DNA of 64,000 nucleotides from Apostichopus japonicus (Eukaryota > Echinodermata > Holothuroidea > Aspidochirotida > Stichopodidae): assembly GCF_037975245.1 (NCBI RefSeq), contig NC_092580.1:18586501-18650500 (forward strand). Reading direction: 5' to 3'. Position 1 is the first letter of the stretch. Each line of letters opens with the position of its first letter. Both the position numbers and the translations under genes were made by a program. The notes beneath the pieces are model-generated. The model was not told where the DNA came from, searched no databases, and saw only the letters and a list, made by a program, of their open reading frames with translations. Shown one piece after another: positions 1 to 12,898 of the stretch.

Positions 1-410
1 TTTGGTTGGGGGCAGCCCCCCCAGTCCCCCGCCTCCTACGCCTATGCCCACAGTCCTAAGAGTAAAACTGAGTAAATTGCTAAACGTTCAATGAGTAAGG
101 CGAATCACGTATCGAGAGGCGGCCCAAGATCAAGAAGCCCACAAGTAGATCATTGAGCCCGCTCGGTGAACACTTCCATCAGGCAAGGTGAGCATACCGA
201 CTTGCTATGTTTGGGTTGTTCCCCATTAACTTTAATGGGAGTAGGACGAGGCAGCATATGGCGCATTAAGGCTCCATAGGGCGTCGATCCGGCACTGAAT
301 AAGTTTATCTGTACATCTGACTGTTTGTTTGGTCGCCGTGTTTAGCTATAGATTGTTCTTTCCTGCGTGTTCCTTTTTTTCTGGGGGGTGGGACGTTAGG
401 GTCATTGGGA
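1..410. other. Unassigned flank; possible hAT-like end at the window edge
   Basis: No coding signal is visible. The first 45 bases pair a G-run with C-runs and then read cctcctacgcctatgccc. This resembles the inner side of the C-rich hAT-like ends seen elsewhere in the window, so an element may continue to the left of the window. The rest is unique-looking sequence. Confidence 0.2.
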
Positions 411-785
411 GGGCGTTGTGGTCAAGTGGTTAAGGCAGTGGACTGGTGATCTAAGGTTTACAGGTTCGAGCCCTGGCCAGATCATTGCGTTGTGTCCTTG
501 GGCAAGGCACTTTATCTCCATTGCCTCTCTTCACTCAGGTGTATAAATGGGGACTTGCGAGGTAACTTGTAAATATAGTTGCGTGCGCCGGTTTGTGGCT
601 GCACCCTATGGGAAGTCCCCCGGGGGACACGTGGTTGTGGTGCACTGTGGTGCCCCAGGAGAAATTGATTGAATTGCGCACACTTTGGTGTGTAGGTGTG
701 ACAAGTTATCAATGACCAGGGCTAAGTTGTAAAGCGCTACGATCTCGATGTAGCAGCGCTATATAAGTGTCTAATATGTATGTAA
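411..785 (+). mobile_element. tRNA-derived SINE
   Basis: The first 70 bases look like a tRNA gene with both internal pol III promoter boxes: an A-box-like tggtcaagtggttaag near 419 and a B box ggttcgagccc at 463-473. A body follows with tgtccttgggcaaggcac, a stretch common in animal tRNA-SINEs. The 3' end is tRNA-unrelated and closes with an agcgctatataag-type tail near 752-768. The layout of tRNA head, conserved body and short tail is that of a SINE rather than a working tRNA gene. I could not define target-site duplications, so the ends are approximate. Confidence 0.8.
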
Positions 786-2854
786 GTCTACATGTATTGA
801 AAAGTATCAAATAAACCTTGGTACATTGAGGTACATAGATTGAGTCCAGACTCTCCGTAGCATTTCACATTCAACTCTTTAATTTGTTAACCTGCTGTAT
901 GATTCATAATTGAATAAAGTTTAGTACCAGCGTATAATTTTAATACAACCACTCTAAAAGAGTGATGGGAAAAGTTTTACTTGTTCCTTTCGAATTAGAA
1001 GAAGCACAATAACAGCAAAACTGGGTTTAAATATTAGAGCAAACTTATAAGTAACAAAAACTTGTTCCAAACTCGGAGACAAATCGCTACAAACATTTGG
1101 CCTGATATATTAGAATACTACTACTTTCAGCTAAATTATATTTACGATATGTAAATGCCCCCCCCCCACCCCCACACCGATATAAAGTTGATTAAACTCT
1201 TAAAACAGCTGCATACCCTCTCTCGCTCTCTGAATTCTATAAATTCAATAAATGTGAAATTTTCTTGTATTATTGTACTCCGTCCCTTCCACAACCTCCA
1301 TGTCATAGCAAGGTATAGGCGTTTTAATAGCAGGTAGGGCCTATAGATCATGCTTTTCTACTCCAATGGCCAGAAAACAAAACAATAATACAGAAATAAT
1401 AGAATAGACTTGAACTCACCGAGTAAACAGCTAATGGAGAGGTGAAGAAGGATAAGTTTGGTGTAGGCCTCCATTGCAGTAAACGGTTCGTTATCTGGCT
1501 TCGTAAGATCAAGTACGTAACAAACACCAAACAGTTTCTTCAATCTCCTCCGTGGCTAATAGTTTAGTGAACGCAATTGTCTTGGTTCCAAATGAAACCC
1601 GTAAAAGGCCGTATGAGAACTGACACAGAAATAAAGAAAAGAAACTTTCGTCAAATATTCATTTATCTGCATTAATTTGCATTGTTTTGAATAACAATGA
1701 TAACGTGATGAAGAGCACTCTGTTTCCGCGTTCGTCCTTCCCCACGACAGCTCCAATTGTATTCGGTTTGTGCAGACTCCAGTGTTTCAACGTTGTGTAC
1801 TTGCTCCACAGAGAATCAATGTCATTGTTTTTTAATTAATTTATGCATTTAATAAAAAATATCATAGATCTTCCTTAATTATATTTTTGACCTTCTTGAA
1901 GAGTTGAAGGATATCTTCGGTTGACAGATTGAAAAAAAAAATGTTGCCTTCTTCTGTGTTCACTTTAAATTCTGGCGACATTACCTGTCATTACAACACG
2001 ATCGATCAAAGGTATCTGAAATGTAACAGGGCATGACAAGAAACAGATGCACGGTAACCAAGGGGCGAAAGGTAGCACAGAAGCAAACGAATCACAGATC
2101 GATGTATCTCGCCTTTGCGAGGCGGCCAAGTTCAGTGATGATGATAATAATAATCCGACCGACTGAGAAGACACTAAACTTAACACTGAATAAACAGGGA
2201 AGGAGACAACCTTGGGGCTTACTTCCTGTTTTGACTTAACGGTAAAGTGATTATTACTGCACCGAGATCGAGCCCCTAATAATGATTACTACATTTCTAT
2301 TTTACCACGCACGACAAAGATTGCACCCGTTGCACGAACACGTTCGGGTATAACGAGTATTCTCAAGACTGTTTCATTTGTGACACTTCTGAAGGCGTAA
2401 AATGACATGCTGGTGACAAAATATTGGAAGTAGCCAATGAATCACCTCCGATTGGTCTTCTGGCGGTTAAAGGAACGATAGAATGAATTGATTGAAAAGA
2501 GAAACAACAACAGTTGTACTTGTCACGCTTGACTATGAATTAGGTAAGTTCAATTTAGTCGAAACAGATGGAAACATGACAGAACGGTCTACCACAAAAC
2601 GTTTCCACCTTGGAATTGAGTTTCAGACCTGTAACAATAGAATATAAGGAGGGTAGTTAACTGTCTTATTATGGTTTGAAAGTATAATGAAAATGTTATA
2701 GGCTGCACATATTATATGATTAATTGAAGTAATTGTGCACTGTGTTGCTGGTATGTAGACGGATGTATATTATCGAAAGCTCAATTCATAGACTTCTTTT
2801 TTTAGGTTACTTTTTTTTTTTTTGGTTACTACTTATTTCACTGGATTGCCTTTT
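786..2854. other. No gene recognised
   Basis: AT-rich sequence with only short chance reading frames. It holds a C-run near 1159 and poly-T blocks near 2805-2824. No recognised protein, RNA gene or element was seen. Confidence 0.4.
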
Positions 2855-3105
2855 TGTTTTCCCGTAAAAGGAAAACTATGGAGTCGCTCTTACCAAATTG
2901 TGAGGGGGACTGCGGATTGCAAAGTCGGTTATTACTATTACGGTTAGATTCGTCCAACACGGCAGCATACAGAAACGTTGTACTCAAAGCCGAAGCTAAA
3001 GTGAATTAATCAGGTCTCATATGCGAAGTGAATGCATGCTAAGTTCTTCAATACCACCCTCATTACCTTTCGGGAAATATTTCGTACTGTAGTGTTGATT
3101 AGAGT
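2855..3105 (+). repeat. Repeat family X, uninterrupted copy
   Basis: This stretch matches, in inverted orientation, the two flanks at 21202-21490 and 15545-15586. Shared blocks include ggaaaactatggagtc, gattgcaaagtcgg, gcggttagattcgtccaac (one base different here), gtgaattaatcaggt and gcatgctaag. The match resumes as ccctcattacctttcggg and tactgtagtgttgatt. Identity looks like roughly 80 per cent by eye. The copy is collinear and serves as the empty site for the nested insertions. Its class is unknown. Confidence 0.7.
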
Positions 3106-4569
3106 AGGTTGCGGAAGTATCGGAAGAGACAAATGTCATGTTTGCCAGATGAAAACTTCAAACTGTGCTCGAGTGGGCGTGGGACGTGACGACCAATCAG
3201 TAAAGCGTTTGCACTCGTTTGTGAACGAGTGATATATGGTATAAATGCTACTCAGTTAGTAGCTCCAAGAAAGTTGTCGCATAATTTTGTCGGGAAATAA
3301 TCTGTGATAGAACTTACGTTAACATCATAGCTAGCATAAATCTACAATTGCAATTACACTCCCAGGATTTCGAGAACGCGTTCTTATGGATTCCGGTGCA
3401 CGTTGTCGAACTTCGAAGAAACGTATCACAAGACTAAACTGATTTTTGTTTGATCAGCATAGCAGACGAGGATTTTGGCCCAGTTGGCATGCCACAGGCG
3501 TCGGTGACTGTACCAAAGGGTTTAATGCGTATATTGTGGCGTAGATACAACACAACCAATAATGAAAGGTTGGAGTGGTAGGGGCGGGGGTGGTGGAGTG
3601 GGTCGAGGTGGGTAGGGTGGGGAGTGGGGGATTGTGGTAGGGTTTGTGATTCAGGTATTTTGATAGTGACAAGGACAAGAACATGCCTATTACATTTACT
3701 ACACTCCATGTGCAGATCATTTCAATAATCATCACGTGCCTACAGGGACTTGGACAGTTGAGCACAATCAATTCATTTGTTCCCAAAATAAACACAACTG
3801 AACTATCATGTCGGGATGATGACATTATTGGTTACTGTTTCTTAAACATAAATATGTCTATTTAAAATATAGGCAATGCATTAGAGCGTAAAAAGTGGTA
3901 TAGTTGAACTTCCGGTCTAGATACACTTTTCACATACGTCGACTACGAGACAGCACGGTCTATACATTTATTTCCACCATCGGTTATTACACTCACTCGT
4001 ATAGTACATTATTAAGTGAATCTCTGAGTTCTCGGCAAAGACCGTCACCCTACATTATATAGCCTACATACCGTATATGAAATGCCAAATGCTTGTTCTG
4101 CTTGTAAAACTTGTTAAAGTATCGATTGAAGTTTTCAACTGACTTGTCCTACCCACCAAGTGATGGCTGGATGTTTGGGGCTAATATTTTACATTCAAAT
4201 TTACCCGCTATGACCGTTTCACTTTTGAGCTAGTAGGGGAACGAAGTTTAGCTCACCAGCCCATCTGCCGGCTCTTGCTGCCGAATCTTCGTGTATCCCG
4301 CAGGAATTTCTAAAACGCCGTGAAATCAACTTCAACCCTCCTGATTTTAAGACCGTCATTATTTTATTTCATCCTGATCTATTTCAAATCATCATGATAG
4401 TTGAAAACATGTCAAAAAGTCACCTCAGTAGGTTCATTTAGGACGTCTTATTTTTCGACGTTAAATTCCTAGTTGGATGTACTCTAATGCACTCTAATTG
4501 TTGTATGGGTACCAACAAGATATACCATCATCATGATTACTTGATCCCAAACCTATAAGAGAAGATGGT
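3106..4569. other. No gene recognised; G-rich block at 3568-3645
   Basis: No convincing gene. At 3568-3645 the plus strand is very G-rich, with many GG to GGGGG runs separated by one to four bases, so it could form G-quadruplexes. The rest is unremarkable. Confidence 0.4.
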
Positions 4570-4815
4570 AAGTATGGATATGTGGCAGTGAAGCAAATTA
4601 ACATATATGTATGCGTGCAGCGAGGAATGGTACATCTGCTAAAGAGAATTAGGTTATAGTATGGATAGGTGGCAGTGAAGCAAATTTGCATATACTCATG
4701 CGTGAAGCGAGGAATGGTACATCTGCTAAAGAGAACAGGGTTAGTATGGAAAGGTGGCAGTGAAGCAAATTTGCATATACGCATGCGTGCAGTGAGGAAT
4801 GGCACTAAAGAGTGT
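4570..4815. repeat. Three-copy tandem repeat of about 86 bp
   Basis: The block gtggcagtgaagcaaat recurs at 4582, 4669 and 4754, spacings of 87 and 85. Each copy continues with a catatat...catgcgtg stretch and aggaatgg. The third copy has lost several bases near its end (ggcactaaag in place of ggtacatctgctaaag). Confidence 0.85.
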
Positions 4816-6345
4816 TCTTACATGGCATTTTGTATGACGATTAACATATCTTTGATCCGATGTCACGGCATTTCTGTGTCAATAGATATACGCTGTTAGT
4901 AAAGAAGACCAATTCAGCTGCTGCTGTGGTGCACGGCTATATCAACTTCAGTATTCCGCTCAATCTTGCTGGGAAAACAATCAGGCACAACGGAAACGGA
5001 TATGTTTGATGACGTCATGAAATATTGAGTAAGTTGCTCGTATTAGCTTACGTAAGATTGCCGTCGCCAATACGTGAATTATGTCACACTTGTTGTCACA
5101 ATGTCACAATGTTGAACATTGGTTATACAAGATAACTGAAGTTATAAAAACTGTTCAAGAAGATTATGTATCTGCAGGATCACATTTATTATACTATTTA
5201 GAGGGAAGGATTGTTTCTATATTACTCTCTTTTTTTTTAGGAAAAACTGGACTTAACGTCCATGCACGCGCTGTCTTAACGCCGACAAATTCAAGGAATT
5301 TCTTATAAAACAAATGTCTCGTTTGGTGTTAGTCTAATATAAACTTCCTTGGCATTGCTTTACCTTTTACAGTTTACAAGGTTTTCTTTTCATCCAGTGC
5401 CATGGATGGCGGCATCGAAGAACCCAGTGGACACTTCCCCTCAGTCACTGCTGCAGAACTAACCCGGAAATGTGCCCCTATTGATAATTCCGAAATGCCA
5501 TTTTTTTTTTTATTTAAAGAGCGCCATTTGTTGAAAACTTAATTTATAGATCTATCCAGAACGTGTTTTTTTTTGGTGGGGGAGGTGGGGGGGTGGGTGC
5601 TGACAAACATTAAAATACTAGAATTTATGGTATATCTGCAGAAGATTATTTTTTATCAGGAAGTTCGAGGTACCATGGTTGAGCCGTTTTACAATTCGAA
5701 TCACAGTCACATATTCCACCCCCACCCCCACCACACCCTCTCACCCAACCCAGAATCAGTTCAGTCCTCTTTCGTCTCCCCAGTCCAGTGCTCTGTTTTA
5801 CTCAAACTATACAGCTAGTAAAACGTGAATAATTAAACTTTCTTTTCGTTAGTCGCGATGTAATTTACTGCCAGGTATAGCTTCGTTAAAGTCGTTCTTG
5901 CGTGAGCACTCCTGCACCTGGCGATGACTTATAATGTTATAAGAAACAAATAAGCCCTTATATGTTATCACAAGATAAATGAATCAAAACATATTCGGAA
6001 CAGATGTATCTCATAACTTCAGAAAACAGAAATAAATCAGCCAGTTTTTCAAACTGCCTCACTTATTGCTACACCAGAATGATTTCTTGGTAATTTTATA
6101 TTCTCTCTCTAATTTTCTCGTTGCGTTGATCTCAGTTTAGTACATATCTTGCTCATGCATGGTCATTGAATTCAGATATTAATTACCACATATCTAATTA
6201 CGTGGTCTTCGGTATATGAAATAGTATAGGCTTTATCTTAAATAAGGAGCCAAACTTTATAAACCCCCTGAGGCGAAACATGTACTCGACAGAAGTATCA
6301 TGTTATGCTCATATAGATACAAAGACATTATGAATAATATACCAA
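4816..6345. other. No gene recognised
   Basis: Short chance reading frames only. A C/A-rich strip lies near 5715-5750 and G-runs near 5575-5600. No element ends could be defined. Confidence 0.35.
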
Positions 6346-6415
6346 TTATTATATATATATATATATATATATAAATATATAGGCCTATATATATAGGCCT
6401 ATATATATAGGCCTA

Positions 6416-6436
<21 letters not shown>
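6346..6436. repeat. (TA)n microsatellite with AGGCCTAT interruptions
   Basis: Alternating TA broken three times by the palindromic word ataggcctat. The whole block is strongly self-complementary and could form cruciforms. Confidence 0.9.
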
Positions 6437-6446
<10 letters not shown>

Positions 6447-8705
6447 ATAGTTTCAATTATAGTTCGAATCGCGGATGTCACGAACGAGACCTGTACCTTA
6501 GGGGCGTTCATTATTTATTTAATTGTTGTTCTCGCACCGGCCTATAGTTGGTCTTTTTACTTAATATTGAAATTCATAACTTCTTTTCTTGTGTTTATGT
6601 GTCATCAGTTCATAGTGAGTCATGTCATCATTTAAGCTGGCTTTCCCCCATGGCTATTGTGCAACATCTGAGAATAGCATGCTTCAAGATACACTTAATT
6701 ATATTGTCTACATCCATGAATAGACAATGGACCCCGGGACATTCCTTTTTATTGGCACCGAAAGCTAACTTGTGTCTGCACGGGAGAAAATTTGGAGGGG
6801 GGTGGGGTGGAAGTTTAAATATACCGATCCTAAACTGACTCTTAGTGATTTCGATACTGGGGAAGTCAAGAAATTTGGATTATTATGTTATGTTATTTCT
6901 AATGCAATTATCTTGAAAATAGAGGTTAGTTGTCTTGCAAAGAGGCTCTAAGGGTCAGATGGGTATTCGTATACTACGGCATATGCACTTGTAATGAGTA
7001 TGCAAAACTCTCTCCAGCCCTCCCGTAACCCGCCGCTTGGAACTAGGCTATGGTTACGCTAGTTACTCTTTAACCTTTAATTTACTTTTAAATACGTATA
7101 TACATATTTATTAATATTCTTAGCTTTATGCAGGTGCGAATTTCGTGAAACACTTATCAAAGAACAACGCATATTTATGTATAGCGTATATAACTTTCAA
7201 ATCACAACAACTCATTCTCCACATGTTTCTGTGAGTTATTGCCCTCATTGATGTACTTAAATACTTTGGTTTCATATTTCCACGATGCTAACTGCACGTC
7301 AGTGACCTTTACATGTTCTAGTAGACCCGTCTGTGTCTCTCTTTGTTAGACTAATGTTAGATTCACTTAAAAGGTTAAAGGGATCATGCTAACAATGATG
7401 TCAAGTACTGGTTAATATGTTTCTGCATTTTACATCATTGAAATTGCCACAATCTGTCTGTAACATACATAGATGGAGAGATAAGATACGTGAGAACATA
7501 TCCTGTAAGTCTTAGTTTCACAATTCAACATTTTTGTAATAAAAACGAGATAAAATGAGGCACGCAGTTTGAACGGTTTCCATGTGAAGATGTCTATACG
7601 TGGCACAAATGATTTTCTATATATAGAATTAACTGGTTCATAATATTCTGAAGTTCTACAACTCACTAATTCAACATGCAACGCTGTAAAAGACGAATTT
7701 ATATCGATTATGGCAGTTTATGATTGCCGTTTAGTCAGAAGTAGATACTTTTTCTTTTAGATGAGAAAACAATTATTCATTTACTTTAGTGAAATCGCAT
7801 AGTTACTTTTTCTTTTAAATTATACCATTTATAAATTTATATAAACCTGAACCAGATGCTTTTACCTACAGATCCCCCACACCTCACATGTCCACATACC
7901 CCCACATCCTCCACCCAAATTTCCCACATCCCCCTCAACATGGGAGTCGATCTGGCTCAGTGCAGGGGCGTAAATCACGTCCCCACACATTCTGAAGTTG
8001 GGGGGGGGGACACAATATCAAATGTCTCCCTCAGATTAGTGACTGACTCGTGTAGGTGCTAGGCCTACCAGGCTCATAATGACTCGTGTTTCTCATGAAA
8101 AAAAGCGCAAACTTTGTGCTATTATAGATTTAGTATAGTTAATAATGTTTTATTCACATCTGCTCAACCCCCCGATGAAAACTAGAACTTTTCAACTGGG
8201 TTGAAATAGGAATGACTGAGGCTGTATGCTAGGCCATGTAGATAATGAAAGCCCGAATCATTCTCTAACCTCCCTTTCCAGTATATTTGTTTTGCATATT
8301 TTATAGTATGTTGTATCATCACGTACAAGCAATATAATACTACATGTAATTTATATTGTGCATTCAGTTTGGTTAACAATTCCATTTGAGATAATTTTAA
8401 GTGTTTTTGAGATAATTATATACTCATAGGAAGTTTGAGACAGATACATATATGATGGTACTAAGCCTGGGTGCTAAGCTGCTAGTCTTGTTGTTACAAC
8501 CGTGTTACTCATTATACCTCAAGTTATTCAATCATAGACGCGGATCAACGTTACTGACGTTCAACCCTCTCCCATTCTCCAACCACCCCTTTCGGTTACA
8601 TAACATCAAAAGAAACTATAAATAGTATACGTCGCCACAAAAACTACTTTAATGTTGCAGCTTAAAGTACAACGTAGAAATTAAATCCGCTTCCGTCACG
8701 CTTCT
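6437..8705. other. No gene recognised
   Basis: No supported gene. Near 7966 the sequence caggggcgtaaatcacg followed by a G-run resembles an hAT-like left end, but I found no partner end or duplication, so it is not called. Confidence 0.35.
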
Positions 8706-8932
8706 TATATATATATATATATAATATATATATATAACAATAATATATAATATATATATATATAATATATATAACAATAATATATAATATATATATAAAT
8801 ATATATATAATATAACAATAATATATAATATATATATATATATATATTGCGGCACTGCAACAAACCTCAAGATACACAACTTTGGCGGCCTATAGTTATT
8901 TTCTGATAAAATATATATATATATATATATAA
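8706..8932. repeat. AT microsatellite cluster
   Basis: Several (TA)n blocks separated by aacaataatat spacers at 8706-8850, with a second (TA)n block at 8911-8930. Reading frames across it are low-complexity artefacts. Confidence 0.9.
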
Positions 8933-11147
8933 TTATACAAATCAAAATTTCATACCGTAGAATGATATCCAGGATGAGTTGATTCTTTGATCGATAACAA
9001 AATATTCTATTTTCTTCTCAAGTGTTATGTTCATTTATAGAAATGAAGAAACCTTCAAACCATCCCTGGAGATGTCAGGCGTTACTTGGACCGAATCGAG
9101 ACTTTCCGCTTTTCTGTTTATTTAGAGAAAATTGGCGATCAAAATCAACAGTTTTGCTGATCTTTTGTAGAGATTTGGAAGATCCCATCTTTATAATAGG
9201 TAAAATTTGTTCCAGTTTACTGACAATGGAAGGAAATGATTTTTTTCTACCATGGTATATTGACAGTTTTATATAAGCCTCGCTTCATGCACTGTGTGTT
9301 GTTGACTGCCTTTCGGTCACCTAGGACAGAAGGTTGAACTTTCTCCAAAGGACATTGTATAGGCTACTTGTTGTGACCAAATGTTTCAAAGATGTTTTGG
9401 GCTAAAAGGTTAATGTTTTGCAATGCATACAAAGGGTACTATAGTCGTGTACAATGGATACGAGCACGACAAGCCTGAAGCCAGAGATTGTCGAATCCAA
9501 GACAAATCCTACCTATGGAGACCCGTGTTCAAGCCCGAACCGCAGAGGCCCCGCGATCAAGTCCTGGGTTCAGTTTCACGTGTTCCTATATCTCCTGTGT
9601 TTGAATCACGGAAACCTCGTGTAAATCCGAGTCCTCGTTTCAGCAATACGGCATTAAGCATAGCAAAAACAGCTGAATGAGTTTGTAAAATAACAATCAT
9701 TGCAACGCAATCAAATTCACTACAGTGTTACAAAGTAGGTGTTACTTTATAGATGAAGTAATGGCTCAGTGTAACTCCCAGTTAACAATATATTGAGACT
9801 GTTTGCCATGTGACCATGATGTCAAACACTACAACGTGTCCCTCCCGGCAGATACTATGCATATGACTTTGGTCAAAGAATGAGAAAAAAAGGAAAGAAA
9901 ATTAGGCTACTTATCAAGACAAGTCAACTATAAGATAAAGCCTGGGCCCGAAATCCAATTAAAGGAATTAAAATGGGTGGCGCAAATACACCCACAAAGG
10001 CGCACAAACGGACACATTGCGTCACCTTACCCAAATCATCATGGACCTCCTAGTGCACAGTAGTTCACATAAATTTTCCACACCATGACTACCACAGCTA
10101 TGGTAACTGACAGAGCTCTAATATAGGCTGCAAAAGACCCCATTGTTTGATCAACATGTACATTACAAATATGGGATGAGATAATGACAAATATCGGTAT
10201 CAACCATCCGTTTCTCCAGCTCTTTCCACCACCCCACCCCTCCCCTATCGTTAAAGTGTTCCGTGAGTCAGTTCTGTCAAGGTGATATGATAACTCAAAA
10301 GTTAAAGCAAACCTCACTCTTCCGACAATTTCCAAATGAGGAATCCCGCAATACCTCACTATATCAATCTCCAAAGATATCATAACTGTGGAAATTAACA
10401 CCCTAAAATTAAGTGTATTCTAGATGATGAACTTCACAGAGAAAAGATGTCAGGATTGGAATACGATTTATTTGAAACATGTTGATATTTTCCCTATATA
10501 ACATTGTGCAACGGATGACGTTACCTAGGCTTACGTGTGACTTTTTTACCGATAAAAATAGTTGACCAAGAAAGGAGAACGCTTTTTCAACACTTCGTGA
10601 TCGTTAATGAAGTGACAATTGTTTTTTAAGAAGACAAACAAACGTTGACTAATTCTGTACCTATATTCTGGATCACGGCATCTATGCTAAAGGTTTAAAA
10701 TTAACTTAGTATACCGGATGCATATCTTGTGAACTACTTGTCCAAATCATTGAAAAAGTTGGCAAATGGAATAATTGAGCCTGTTTTCGATTATTCTGTT
10801 ATCTCGATTAACGTGGGTTTGCCCATGCGTTATTCATACCCACGTAAGTATATTTACGTATATTTGGGCCTGAGAAGATTCAGAAGTCTTTTACAACGGG
10901 CTCCAACTTTTCCATCTGTTTCTTCTCCTGATTCGGTTTTCTTCTGTTGCAAATATGCTTAGTCGGCAGTCTTTTCAAATTTCGATGGGAACTCGAAATG
11001 GATTAACCGAGTAAATTGTTTCCTCTTCTAAAGTTACATCCGAAATGGACAATCGATAGATAAAATCCGCGCATAATGTATTTTTTTTAATACTAGCTTG
11101 GTCATCGTGGAAGCTTGGGTTCGTATTCACGACTATACTCATTAACA
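8933..11147. other. No gene recognised
   Basis: The longest frames (plus strand 9022-9276 and 9423-9680; minus strand 10039-10401) show no motif I recognise, no splice-site context and no compositional support. I treat them as non-coding. Confidence 0.35.
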
Positions 11148-11492
11148 CTGGGGTGGGCAACCTACGGCCCGCGGGCCACATGCGGCCCGCCAGTGATTTT
11201 TTTTGCGGCCCGTGAGATGTCTCAAGAAAAAAAAAATCAATCTATTTTACATCATCACAAAAAACGAGCTACCTGCTTAGAATTTATCGGCACTAATGAT
11301 GCTGTCAGGTAGGCCTATTATCCCCATTAACTATTAACTGTACTGTATTGACATTATGTTTTTGTAAATACAGATGAGTACACAAACCTATTGCTTGAAA
11401 GTCCTCGGAATCAAAGGTTTGAAATCAACAGCCCAGTCAATTTTAACTCATTATATCTGGCCAAATTCATTCAAAAAGGTTGCCCACCCCTG
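11148..11492. mobile_element. hAT-like MITE with 8-bp TSD
   Basis: The element starts ctggggtgggcaacct and ends aggttgcccacccctg, inverted repeats that match at 15 of 16 positions. It is flanked on both sides by the exact 8-bp duplication cattaaca (11140-11147 and 11493-11500). Inside the left end is the CG-rich ggcccgcgggccacatgcgg stretch typical of hAT family ends. At 345 bp it has no coding capacity and is a non-autonomous element. hAT is assigned from TSD length and terminal sequence only. Confidence 0.9.
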
Positions 11493-11500
11493 CATTAACA

Positions 11501-12707
11501 TAACGGCAGAACCTCACGAAGGACATATAAATATGAGTTAAGGCAGTGTTGACTGTCGATACGATTAAAGGTAAACGGAACAACTTTGAGTGCAGTATTA
11601 TCTCTGTAGCTGGTATGTATACTGCCCTGAAGAATTTACAATTGGAAATATACGAAACTTAATGTATGGAATGCTGCTCTTAATGCCTAAATCTTCATGT
11701 TAAACAATTGCTTAAAACATTTTAATTACTCAACCCAAAATGCATTCCCTTAACTTAATGTAAACAATATTATAGCAACATATTACATTCAACATCAAAT
11801 GTCTTTGAAATACATGTTCTCCATTGTGAACATGTTATTTTGAAGCCATACAAATGTTGTGTTCTTTCTATTGAGTAAATGTTGCTTCTGTTATATGTTT
11901 GCCAGCTAAGTTGTCAAGTCATTCTGATTGGCGAAAGGCTGACTATTAAACAGCCATTAAGAAACAACTAACCTGGAGTGTTAGCGGTAGATAAAATATG
12001 TTTTAATAATGTGAGATAAAGTGGATTCTATCATCCTCCAAGGGTTCGATATATGCACTACCGTATCCATTCAATCATTTTTTTAAATAGTTTTTACTGA
12101 CATTTTATTGTCACCGATAACACAAACTAGATTGGTTTCTGCTTTCAATTTGCACATGGTAATCAGTAAATTCATTTGAGCAAAGGTTCGGTGTTGGAGT
12201 CGCCATTTTTCTTGTAATTTACGAGTAATGGAATATTCTTGTACCTTAGTAACTGGATTAGTTATTCAATCAACATTGCATAGCATAATGAGGCCTGGTG
12301 GGCCCTATTCTCCTAATATATTGAATGTACGGAGTGGATCAAGGTGCTTGATTTTATGCCCAGGCGTTATCTTGGGTGACAATTCTTAAACAATATTTGT
12401 TGTTGGCCAAACGAAATCAATTCAACTGTCACGGGGATGCACTGGGGTATTTACCCCGTCTTTACCCCACTCGACCCCATCACAATCCCCCTCCCCAACC
12501 TCCGCACATACACACGAAGACAAGTAATTAGTTTCGTTCAATATCACAAATATATATAATATCAAATTTAAAGACTGCTGTGCTAGTATAGGGTTAAGTT
12601 ATTACGTCACTAAGATTCCTTTATAGCTTAATCTACAATAAACTCATTTGAACAGCAACACTCTCTCTTTCGGTCATTTTAATACACTGGTTGAGGATGT
12701 TTTCAAC
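11501..12707. other. No gene recognised
   Basis: AT-rich, with no reading frame above chance and no repeat detected. Confidence 0.35.
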
Positions 12708-12898
12708 CTTTTTTTTTTTTTTTAGTCGACCAGGAAAAAACCTGGGCACGAAAACCAAACTACCGAACGACTGATCCGCTCTCAACCCCAGTCCCCTTGC
12801 ATCGGGACTGTGACTGTGTGATCATCGTCGGGTGTGCATCACCATCCCTCGAAAGGGAACAGATACTACACATGATCTTAGCCAAAAGGCCGAGAAGC
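12708..12898 (-). mobile_element. U2 snRNA-headed SINE, intact copy
   Basis: Read on the minus strand, the element begins GCTTCTCGGCCTTTTGGCTA and continues for about 41 nt as the 5' end of U2 snRNA, including the GTAGTA branch-site recognition segment (minus strand, near 12865). About 140 nt unrelated to U2 follow, ending in a small CCCAGG...CCTGG hairpin and an A-rich tail (poly-T on the plus strand, 12708-12723). A second copy with the same non-U2 body lies at 15587-21201, so this is a mobile family and not a single U2 pseudogene. There is no Sm site and no U2 3' half. snRNA-headed SINEs (SINEU) are known in some animals; whether this family is named I cannot tell. Confidence 0.82.

Noticed and set aside
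411-482. Functional tRNA gene
   Set aside because: It continues directly into a SINE body and tail; the cloverleaf is imperfect.
8649-8945. Tyr/Ile-only frames, here and at 13684, 16654, 37374 and 49220
   Set aside because: Translations of (TA)n microsatellites.
9022-9680. Two plus-strand frames of about 85 residues
   Set aside because: No recognised motif, no splice signals and no paralogue in the window; length is within chance.
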